Notes under the pieces: model-generated | Seen by the model: only the letters and a program-made list of their open reading frames with translations | The model's database searches: none | Told to the model about the DNA's origin: nothing | Position numbers and translations under genes: made by a program | NCBI GenBank assembly: GCA_900128585.1 | Contig: LT642662.1 | Coordinates: 1,643-12,834 of the forward strand | Direction of reading: 5' to 3' | Source: Stramenopiles sp. TOSAG23-3 | Taxonomy: Eukaryota; Sar | Length of the DNA stretch: 11,192 bases | Shown here: positions 1 to 6,637 of the stretch, piece by piece | Numbering within the stretch: position 1 is the first letter of the stretch | Layout: each line of letters opens with the position of its first letter

Positions 1-17
1 CCCCCCCCCCCCCCCCC
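1..17. repeat. Poly-C run at the window edge
   Basis: The first 17 bases are all C, followed at once by ordinary AT-rich sequence. No other C run in the window is close to this length. It may be a genuine homopolymer or an assembly or library artefact at a contig boundary; the sequence cannot decide. Confidence 0.7.
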
Positions 18-102
18 ATTCTATTTTACCAGTATTTAAAGTACACTTCTACTACAACTTTTTTAAATAGCGCACTACTATCTCATTGTATAAATAAAAC
101 CC

Positions 103-112
103 TTGACGTCAA
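103..112. promoter_or_regulatory. CRE-like palindrome TTGACGTCAA
   Basis: This is a perfect 10-bp palindrome containing TGACGTCA, the classic binding site of bZIP factors of the CREB/ATF class. It lies about 1 kb from the nearest recognised start codon, so its target gene, if any, is unclear and may lie left of the window. A TATA-like stretch (TATAAATAAA, 89-98) sits just to its left. Function is inferred from the motif alone. Confidence 0.25.
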
Positions 113-188
113 TCATTTTGGAATTCCACTGATTGACATCTTCTAAATTATTTAACATCAGGATAAATGGAAGTTGTAAATACCTATA

Positions 189-243
189 GAAACAGTAAAG
201 AAACAGTAAAGAAACAGTAAAGAAACAGTAAAGAAACAGTATA
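189..243 (+). repeat. 11-bp tandem repeat, five copies
   Basis: Five head-to-tail copies of GAAACAGTAAA are present; four are identical and the last ends in TATA. A related GAAGAAACAGGAGAGC stretch follows. It is a small minisatellite. The hydrophobic open frame on its reverse strand is a by-product of the repeat. Confidence 0.85.
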
Positions 244-688
244 AGAAGAAACAGGAGAGCGAGGAGAGCGAAGAGAGAGAGCATCATCTATTATAATAAA
301 TATATTGGGAAAATAATTACCAATTTTCATAAAGTACTGTATAGCAGCTATTATATATTTATTAAAATACTTTTTTATTTATATTTTTGATGATTGTTTG
401 TATTTTAATCTAAACTCTCTTCTTCTTCTTTCCTCTATTTTTTTTACCTTCTGATTTCTTGATTCTTGATGATTGATTTTTTTTTTTTTCTATTATTAAT
501 TTTATAAAAATAATACATCAGTATAACATTATTTATAGTTCCTATATGAATATGTACTTATTCAGTATATATAATACAGTACTATTTTTTTTATTATGAT
601 GACAACCTCCTCCTCGTATTTTGTACTTAGTTTTAGAATTAACACTAATAATAATTGGAATCTATTAGAATGAATATAAAGTGGAGGT

Positions 689-706
689 GGTTAGGGTTAG
701 GGTTAG
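689..706 (+). repeat. Interstitial TTAGGG-type telomere-like repeat
   Basis: GGTTAGGGTTAGGGTTAG gives just under three telomere-type units on the plus strand. The tract is bracketed by two copies of GTGGAGG (681-687 and 709-715). It lies about 420 bp upstream of the ORC4 start codon. In other eukaryotes short telomere-like motifs in promoters bind factors such as Tbf1 (yeasts) or telobox proteins (plants). It could also be a relic of end repair or chance. Confidence 0.6.
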
Positions 707-780
707 TTGTGGAGGTCTTCACTTTTTCATTAATTATTACCTTCAATGGTATTCAATGTATATTAAAAATTGCGTATCTT

Positions 781-788
781 TTTGGCGC
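781..788 (+). promoter_or_regulatory. E2F/DP-type site TTTGGCGC upstream of ORC4
   Basis: TTTGGCGC matches the E2F/DP consensus TTTSSCGC exactly. It stands out as a GC island in a very AT-rich stretch, about 340 bp upstream of the ORC4 start codon. E2F/DP controls S-phase genes, including origin recognition complex genes, in animals and plants. Assignment to ORC4 is an inference from position and from the gene's role. Confidence 0.45.
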
Positions 789-1124
789 GTAAAAAATAAT
801 AAAAAAAAAAGAAGAGGAGACCTATTATAATAATTGTATTTAACAGGTATACAGCATTAAACGAAGAATCAACAAAAAAAAAATAAAAAACACAAGTCAA
901 AAGTCAAAAGAGAAAACAAAAGATACGATTGGGATTGGATCAATTACAAAGTGCAACCTCATACAAATTAACTGGCTGGTTTTTTTTTAATGAAGGTGTA
1001 ATTTTTTTAAACGGTATTCTTTCATTTTTCAGTTCTGTTCGGGTTTACATCATTTTCGCATTTCCAGCCCATCCAATTTTCCTATTGTGCCCACGCGCCT
1101 TCGTAACGCAATTGTATAGACAGG

Positions 1125-4100
1125 ATGTCGACGAGACGGTCATCGAGAAAGACCCAGGCGGTCGCTGTGCAGCCCCCCGGGGCTTCGAGCCAGCCAAGGG
1201 CCCTGGGAAAGCGCAAAGCGCCGCTGATGGGAAATGCCACGCCGTTGGGACTCGCCGAACGAGGGGAGGCGCGCAAGAACCCCAAGGCCACGCCCAGGGA
1301 CCAGATCAGCTTTACGGACCGCTTCTTCTTGGACGTCGTGGTGGGGCTGCAACAGGCGGGGGACGCGACGACGACGCCGGGGTTTTTCAAACGGCTCTCA
1401 AAAACCTTGCAGAAGGAGGCCGCCATAAATAACGCCGACGATAACGTGCAAAAGCACCGGGCCCCTGCGGAGCTTACGAAATGCTCCATACTCGAGGCAC
1501 GGTTGAGGTACAAACGGCTGGAAAAGTCTGGGCTGCTGACGCCCTCGGCGAGCGCGCATAGGGCACAGGCGGGCCAGCAGAACAGTGCCGCCCAGGGCGC
1601 CAGCTCCGCCCAGTCGTTCCAGTCCAACAGTACGGTGAGCCGCCACTCCACGGGCAGCAGACGAGACAACGGCGGGCAGGGGAGCGGCCGCCTCGACGTT
1701 CCCGCCTCCACGAACGCCAACAAGAGGAAATGGGACGGTGGGCACGACACCGGCAGCGGCGGCGGCCAGAGCAGGGGCGCCCGTATGATGCGCGTAGGGA
1801 ATAGAAGCACGGACAGCGCCCAGAGTAGTGAGGCCACCGGGCGCTCGGGGGACGCGCAGGGTAGCGCATCGGCCCTTCGGAACGTGTCCGGGGGCGCCAC
1901 GATGCTGACCAGCCCGGGAAGCACCCCCAGCAACACCAGCGGCACCACCACCGCCACCCTTCTTGGCAGCCCGTCCGAGGGGTTCTCACCACGGTACAGG
2001 TCGCAATCGCTGCGCGCCCTGCCAGCGCCGAGCATCTTGCAGCCGGAAAGCGCCGGCACCGCCCTTGTCGTAGCGCCCAGCTCGCTGTCAAGGCGGGTGG
2101 GGCAGGTTGCGCACCAGCGCCGCAACCCCCCGGCCACCATTTTTCGCCCCCAGCACCCGATGTTTTCCCATTTCAAGGCGTGCCAGAACGTTCTGAGGAA
2201 GCGCCTGTCCCTGCTGCACGTCCCGGACACCAAACAGCTCGTGGGCATCGAGAAGCAGCGGTCCGACGTTCAACGAATTTTGGAGCGCACGATGAGGGCA
2301 GCAGAAAACAACTCCGTCCTGATCCTCGGGGCGAGGGGACGGGGGAAGAGCGTCCTGCTGAACCATGTCCTAAAATCCATCAAAAAGAAATTTGTAGAAA
2401 CGCCGAGGCAACGGTCAAAGCGCTCGAGCGCGTCGTCGGCCAGGAGCGACCGAATCCCGGTATCGACTCTTGCGTCCCCCCCGATGCTGTCGCAGAGAGG
2501 GGACGCGCAGCGCGGCCAGCGGCAGGACGCCCGCCGCCCGCTTATGCTGTCGTCCCCGCGCGTGTCCTCCTCAAGAAGCAGCAGTAGCGAGAGTGAGCGG
2601 TTGGCCCTTGGCAGCGGCCGCGCGAGCAGGGGGCTGTCCCTGTCTCGAAACCGGCGCGCGAAGCGGAGCACGGTTGCGCGGCCGCGCGTCCTGGTATTGG
2701 GAAGCGCGGCAAAATCGGGATACGAGTGGGCGAAGCTCTTGAAGAAGATCAACGGCACCCTGGAGACCTCGAACGGCTCGGCGGTGACCCACGTCGTCCT
2801 CGAGGACAACTCGATCGAGCGGTCCCTTGAGCTTTTGGAGATTCTGGCAAAGCCCTCCGTCCAATGGCGCAGCGGCTCGGCGTCGTCGTCGTCGAGCCGG
2901 AGCTCGCGGAGCACCGCCGCCCACATCGTGTCCATTGACTGGGTGTTTGCGGGCATTGAGGCCGGGTACGCGGTGGAAGAGACGGATTACGTTCCCGAAG
3001 ACCCGCGGTTCGAACGAACTTACGGGATTTCGATGGAGGAGGCCCTCTCTCGCCGGAAGAGCGGGAGCGCGCTCCTGCAGCACTGCACGGTATACATCAC
3101 GGCCGGCGTGACCCCGGGCCGCTCGGCGCTTCGAAAGTGCATCACGAATGCTGGCGGGAAGGTCTTGAACAGTCTACCGAAGCAAAGAAATTTTGGCGGG
3201 GCCCTGGGGGGCTTTGGGCTTGGCAGCGGCCAAAGCGGCGGCAGCCAAAGCGGCAACGCCTACGGCTTTCTCCCCATGAGCACGAGCATTGCAGGGCAGT
3301 CGGCCGACCTCATGTCCCCACTGTCCCCGGCCTTTGTCCCACGGACGTCCGGGGCACGGCGCCTGCTGGTCATCGGGACCCGAGAAGACCTTTCGGAGGA
3401 GAACGGGGCGCCAAGCGACGATCGGTCCGGCGGCGTACGAATCGTAGACAAGCTGCGCACGCTGGGGGTCGAAAAAGTCTACAACGTGAACGTGCTGCTC
3501 GACGGCATTTTGCACCACCGCCTATCGCTGGCAGAGAATGTTCTGCTGAGTCTGACGGGGGAGACGGAGGAGTACGCGGCCGTCCCGTCCCCGGCAAGCG
3601 GGGAAAGTCCCAGGCAGGCGGGGGCGGACAGCGGGGCGGAGGCCGACGACGACGACGGGCTGTCCAAGTACGAAAAGGATCGCCTCGAACGGATCCGCGA
3701 CAACCAGGCGTTCATGGAGTCGATCGGGCTGACGTCGGTGCGCCGGGACATTGCCGACGCGATGGGTGGGAAGCTGGGGGTTGAGGCTAGGGGGGACGAG
3801 GCCAAGGGGGACGAGGCCAAGGGGGACGAGGCCAAGGAGGACGAGGCCAAGGGGGACGAGCTGGACGATGCCTCCGCTCTCCCGCCACCGCCAGAACGCC
3901 ACGTGGGGAACCTGTCGTCCACCGCCCCGTTCGTTGTAATCCGCCTGAACGGGCTCGTTCACTCCGACGAGAAGACTGCGCTAAGGGAGATCGGCCGGCA
4001 ACTGTACCTGGAGTACGAGTCGTACAAGATCAGTTCGCGCTCCCTGAGCTTTGGGCACCACGTCCAACTCTTGCTGGACGTGCTGCGGGAGGCCAAGGGG

Positions 4101-5048
4101 GTGAGCGTGCCGATCGTTTTCGTTCTAGACGAGTTCCAGGGCTTCACAATGCGCCCGAAGCAGACCCTCCTGTACCACCTCTTGGATATTCTGCAGTCGG
4201 GCGAGACGCAAATGGCCGTGGTCGGCTTGACGGAAAAGCTGGACGTCGTGGAGTCGCTCGAGAAAAGGATCAAGTCCCGGTTCTCGCACCGACAAATCTA
4301 CGTCCCCCCCATATCGCTCGAGCAGACGGTACTGGTCCTCAAGCAGACCCTCGAGCTGGAGGCGTCCGCGTGCCCGGACACCAGCGCGTCCTTCGTTTCC
4401 AAGTGGAATTCCCAGGTCCAGGCCTTGGCCAAGTCAAGGGACTTTCGGGGCTGCATCGAACGTTACCACAGCATCGGGCACCCAACCAGGTGGTTTCTTC
4501 GCCTGGCCTCTGTCGCGCTGAGCTTTCTCAACTTTGCGTCCTCCGAACGGGCGTCGTACGCTGCCCCGTTTCTGAAGCTGGACCATTTCAAATTGGCGCT
4601 GAAGAAGCTCGTGGTAGACCGCCGCGACCTGGGCTTCAAAACGCTCACGACGGTGGAGACGATGCTGCTCCTGTCCATCGGCCACTTAGAAAAATGCAAC
4701 AGCGTCCCGTACAATTTTGAAATGTGCTACGACGAGTACACGAAGCTGCTCCGCTTGGAAGACGAGGGGGGGAGCGTCGGGATCTCCACGTACAAGTTTT
4801 CGAAGCCTATCATGTTCAAAGCCTTTGAGCATTTGCTGGCCATCGGGCTCTGCAAATCAGTGGGGGTCGGGAGCACGGGCGTCTTTCACGGCGTGCTTGC
4901 TAGCAACAGCTCCAGCGCCAGGCAGTACGACCTGAGGTACCAAGGGGTCCGGCTATTGTTCGGGATGCAGCACTTGAAGGAGCTGTTTCGGGGGAGAAGG
5001 GAGGATTTGCCAACGTTGGTGAAGACGTGGACGCAGAAGTGGATTTGA
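1125..5048 (+). CDS. ORC4: Origin recognition complex subunit 4, AAA+ domain split by a BRCT-containing insertion
   Basis: ORC4 is a subunit of the six-protein complex that marks replication origins and loads the MCM helicase in the nucleus. The protein has 1307 residues, roughly three times the usual ORC4 length. Residues 1-345 are mostly disordered and rich in Ser, Arg, Gly and Gln. The AAA+ domain starts near 355, with Walker A GARGRGKS at 402-409. About 510 residues with two BRCT domains follow. ORC4 then resumes at 936 with VVIRLNGL, Walker B VFVLDEF (D1002, E1003), a sensor-1 region VVGLT (1032-1036) and the ORC4 signature KSRFSHRQ (1050-1057). A winged-helix domain covers about 1174-1307. 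The resemblance to animal ORC4 on both sides of the insertion is strong and in one frame. ATG 1125 is the first in frame, because an in-frame TAA lies at 1104-1106. No intron is visible. The gene is much more GC-rich than its flanks. Both Walker motifs look intact, so nucleotide binding is plausible. Confidence 0.95.
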   Translation: MSTRRSSRKTQAVAVQPPGASSQPRALGKRKAPLMGNATPLGLAERGEARKNPKATPRDQISFTDRFFLDVVVGLQQAGDATTTPGFFKRLSKTLQKEAAINNADDNVQKHRAPAELTKCSILEARLRYKRLEKSGLLTPSASAHRAQAGQQNSAAQGASSAQSFQSNSTVSRHSTGSRRDNGGQGSGRLDVPASTNANKRKWDGGHDTGSGGGQSRGARMMRVGNRSTDSAQSSEATGRSGDAQGSASALRNVSGGATMLTSPGSTPSNTSGTTTATLLGSPSEGFSPRYRSQSLRALPAPSILQPESAGTALVVAPSSLSRRVGQVAHQRRNPPATIFRPQHPMFSHFKACQNVLRKRLSLLHVPDTKQLVGIEKQRSDVQRILERTMRAAENNSVLILGARGRGKSVLLNHVLKSIKKKFVETPRQRSKRSSASSARSDRIPVSTLASPPMLSQRGDAQRGQRQDARRPLMLSSPRVSSSRSSSSESERLALGSGRASRGLSLSRNRRAKRSTVARPRVLVLGSAAKSGYEWAKLLKKINGTLETSNGSAVTHVVLEDNSIERSLELLEILAKPSVQWRSGSASSSSSRSSRSTAAHIVSIDWVFAGIEAGYAVEETDYVPEDPRFERTYGISMEEALSRRKSGSALLQHCTVYITAGVTPGRSALRKCITNAGGKVLNSLPKQRNFGGALGGFGLGSGQSGGSQSGNAYGFLPMSTSIAGQSADLMSPLSPAFVPRTSGARRLLVIGTREDLSEENGAPSDDRSGGVRIVDKLRTLGVEKVYNVNVLLDGILHHRLSLAENVLLSLTGETEEYAAVPSPASGESPRQAGADSGAEADDDDGLSKYEKDRLERIRDNQAFMESIGLTSVRRDIADAMGGKLGVEARGDEAKGDEAKGDEAKEDEAKGDELDDASALPPPPERHVGNLSSTAPFVVIRLNGLVHSDEKTALREIGRQLYLEYESYKISSRSLSFGHHVQLLLDVLREAKGVSVPIVFVLDEFQGFTMRPKQTLLYHLLDILQSGETQMAVVGLTEKLDVVESLEKRIKSRFSHRQIYVPPISLEQTVLVLKQTLELEASACPDTSASFVSKWNSQVQALAKSRDFRGCIERYHSIGHPTRWFLRLASVALSFLNFASSERASYAAPFLKLDHFKLALKKLVVDRRDLGFKTLTTVETMLLLSIGHLEKCNSVPYNFEMCYDEYTKLLRLEDEGGSVGISTYKFSKPIMFKAFEHLLAIGLCKSVGVGSTGVFHGVLASNSSSARQYDLRYQGVRLLFGMQHLKELFRGRREDLPTLVKTWTQKWI
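2397..3929 (+). other. Insertion in ORC4 AAA+ domain: Ser/Arg linker, two BRCT domains, acidic linker
   Basis: Protein residues about 425-935, placed between the Walker A helix and the next beta strand (VVIRLNG). It opens with a Ser/Arg-rich linker. BRCT1 (about 520-630) has a first strand VLVLG, a THVV strand and the hallmark segment VSIDWVFAGIEAG with Trp606, then EETDY. BRCT2 (about 649-802) begins CTVYITAG, carries NAGGKVL, is interrupted by a Gly/Ser-rich loop and ends with VYNVNVLLDGI; the usual Trp position is Val790. After it come an acidic stretch, a helical motif at 849-869 and a GDEAK tandem repeat. BRCT domains usually bind phosphopeptides or other BRCT proteins. The boundaries are estimates made by eye. 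Confidence 0.8.
3792..3860 (+). repeat. 15-bp in-frame tandem repeat encoding GDEAK units
   Basis: Four and a half copies of a GC-rich 15-bp unit encode GDEAK, GDEAK, GDEAK, EDEAK and GDE (ORC4 residues 890-912). The copies are almost identical in DNA, so this is a young minisatellite that can change length without breaking the frame. It forms part of the charged linker between BRCT2 and the second half of the AAA+ domain. Confidence 0.9.
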
Positions 5049-5077
5049 AAGGTTTAGAACCCCTGATAATTAATCGA

Positions 5078-5083
5078 TTTATT
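5078..5083 (-). terminator. AATAAA poly(A)-type signal for the minus-strand ARM gene
   Basis: TTTATT on the plus strand reads AATAAA on the minus strand, 65 bases past the TGA of the armadillo-like gene. It lies only 30 bases from the ORC4 stop codon. Use of AATAAA in this organism is assumed from eukaryotes in general. Confidence 0.35.
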
Positions 5084-5107
5084 TTTCGCTGACTATATTG
5101 TCGTCCT

Positions 5108-5113
5108 AATAAA
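5108..5113 (+). terminator. AATAAA poly(A)-type signal for ORC4
   Basis: AATAAA on the plus strand, 60 bases past the ORC4 TGA, at a typical distance for a short 3' UTR. It lies beyond the opposite-strand signal at 5078-5083, so if both are used the two 3' UTRs overlap. Confidence 0.4.
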
Positions 5114-5147
5114 AACTGATATTATAAAATTTACATACACTATCATC

Positions 5148-5711
5148 TCAAAATGACTCCGCGTGGTCGACAAAGTTCTGCTCCAACCGCCCGAGGGCCC
5201 TCTCCGGCATGACAAGTTTGAACCGGTACGGGTTCCTCTGCCCCACCTCTAGGTTTTGAAAGTGCTGCAGCTTGCACGCCGATTGAAGGGCACGGTACAG
5301 TCCCGACGAACGATCGATGCAATTCAGGTCGGCAGCCGTGATCCATACGATCCCACTGGCATTTGACTGTATCTTTTTGTTCTCTGGAAAATTTTGAAAC
5401 GCCTTCAAGAGAAGGTCCAAAAGCCCACTGCCCAAAGCGGCCTCCCGATTCGGTGGGTGGTCCAGCAGGTAGTACAACACGTTCAAACACAAAAACTGCA
5501 CGTCTTGTTCCTTTTCGCAAACTCTCATGCACGATAAGATCGCTTCTATGCACCCAGACGCGCCTATGCTTGCCCTTGCGCCATACACTGACATTCGGAG
5601 GGCGCCCAAACCGGCAGCCACATCGTTTACGGGGACCGGGGTCAAGGACACCGCGTCAGAGAGCAGGGTGGAAAAACCAGAAAAGTCGCGAGCTCGTAAG
5701 GCAGACTTCAT
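5148..5711 (-). CDS. Small armadillo/HEAT-like helical repeat protein
   Basis: The predicted protein has 187 residues and is almost entirely alpha-helical in character. Residues about 28-150 look like three armadillo-type units. Examples are a Gly/Ala-rich helix pair at 31-60, the clear ARM-like stretch VQFLCLNVLYYLLDH (71-85) followed by NREAALGSGLLDLLLKAF (88-105), and IQSNASGIVWITA (114-126). Such units usually form a protein-binding surface. No signal peptide, membrane segment or catalytic motif is seen, so a soluble adaptor is the best guess. It is far shorter than most ARM proteins. The ATG at 5711 is the first Met of the open frame, and the gene ends in TGA. Its 3' end faces ORC4 and its 5' end faces the PPR gene across about 930 bp. 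I do not recognise a specific family. Confidence 0.75.
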   Translation of the reverse strand: MKSALRARDFSGFSTLLSDAVSLTPVPVNDVAAGLGALRMSVYGARASIGASGCIEAILSCMRVCEKEQDVQFLCLNVLYYLLDHPPNREAALGSGLLDLLLKAFQNFPENKKIQSNASGIVWITAADLNCIDRSSGLYRALQSACKLQHFQNLEVGQRNPYRFKLVMPERALGRLEQNFVDHAESF

Positions 5712-6637
5712 CGCGATTGGGGGGTGGAGTAGAAAAAAGCAGGCAGGGCGTTCCGGCCTTTCCTTTCGTTTTCTTGAATTTCAAAGAAGGAAAATATTTT
5801 GATTCTACAAATGTAATTAATCGTTGTCTGTTGTCCAAACACAACTGTAAAATTGTACGTTGGTCGTGGAAGTTGATGATCATTATTATACATAATTCAA
5901 CTCGGAGTGTGATGATGAGAAGAAGAAGACGACTAACAACTATTAATACTAATAATAATAATTTTTTTTTTTTAAATAACAACAACAACAAAACACCACG
6001 TCATCTTTTCCAGTTTTTCTGTCATTTTCTGTCTTATAGTCTTATTTAGCACTAACTCACAGAAGACCCCTCCTCTGGCAGCAAAATAATCGGTTAAATC
6101 ATCTCCCTATTATAGTTAATATAGTTCCCGACATTTGATGTTCGATACTTGACTTCGCCTAGGCGTAGTAGAATTTTACTTGCTCTGAAAATAAAACAAA
6201 AAAAGGATATTAGAGAGAGAAACAATGCGTTTGGAAGAAATCCAAGAAGCGTGTCTTTCAAGATTTCCACAACAAAAGACGTTGCTGGTCGATTTTTCGT
6301 TCTTCTTCTTTTCAAATATTTTCGAGATATTATTGTAGTAGTATATACGTACTGTAGTCTATTTATTGCTGGAATTGGCAAAACAATAATCCATCATTGT
6401 ACGGTAGTTTGTTTAAAAAATAGTTGTTGTGGTGTGTGGTTATTATTTTATCTTCTTCTTCTTAAAATAAATTATTAGGATAATAATAAATCTTCAAAAA
6501 CTGTTAGAACTGTCTGCAAATAAACAAACTATCAGGTCATTGTTGAAACGCAAGTTTTGAGAAAATAGAAAAGAAGAATTTTTTAATCAAAAAAATTAAC
6601 ACAGTAGTAGTAGTACCACAAAAATAATTCTATAGAG
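5712..6637. other. AT-rich divergent intergenic region between ARM and PPR genes
   Basis: About 930 bp separating two divergently transcribed genes, so it should hold both promoters. It contains long A/T tracts, GAAGAAGAA and AATAATAAT simple repeats, a CACGTCAT half-CRE/G-box-like site at 5997-6004 and a perfect 10-bp palindrome CGCCTAGGCG at 6156-6165. Two overlapping open frames on opposite strands (around 6094-6478) are rich in Phe, Leu, Ile and Lys as expected of random AT-rich DNA, and the plus-strand one has no ATG start. I see no gene here with confidence. Confidence 0.55.

Larger units (their letters stand above)
1..1124. other. AT-rich intergenic and 5' region upstream of ORC4
   Basis: No convincing gene is seen. 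The stretch is dominated by A/T runs and pyrimidine-rich tracts (TTCTTCTTC near 420). It holds a poly-C run, a CRE-like palindrome at 103-112, an 11-bp tandem repeat at 189-243, a TTAGGG-type repeat at 689-706 and an E2F-like site at 781-788. Composition switches abruptly from AT-rich to GC-rich at about 1085, some 40 bases before the ORC4 start codon. The last 300 bases or so are the likely promoter and 5' UTR of ORC4. Short open frames here lack coding character. Confidence 0.6.

Noticed and set aside
78-287. Hydrophobic 69-residue open frame on the minus strand
   Set aside because: It reads the reverse complement of the 11-bp repeat and GA-rich tract, giving simple Leu/Phe repeats; no coding evidence.
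386-456. Possible C/D-box snoRNA (TGATGA near 389, CTGA near 452)
   Set aside because: No terminal stem pairs the ends, the interior is pyrimidine-rich low complexity, and such short boxes are common in AT-rich DNA.
929-1432. 167-codon plus-strand frame crossing the ORC4 start
   Set aside because: Its first part is AT-rich UTR-like sequence and the rest is a shifted reading of the ORC4 N-terminus; no domain and no ATG-supported coding pattern.
1082-2248. 388-codon open frame antisense to ORC4
   Set aside because: Long antisense frames are expected opposite a GC-rich gene with strong third-position bias. The plus strand has clear ORC4 homology and the antisense product has no recognisable domain.
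6040-6065. Splice-acceptor-like CACTAACTCACAG in the divergent intergenic region
   Set aside because: It resembles a branch point plus 3' splice site, but no matching donor or exon joining to the PPR frame could be shown, and the spacing is very short.
6149-6478. 109-codon plus-strand frame, with a 95-codon frame opposite it
   Set aside because: The plus-strand frame starts at TTG, not ATG. Both products are Lys/Phe/Leu/Ile-rich as expected from random AT-rich DNA, and neither shows a domain.
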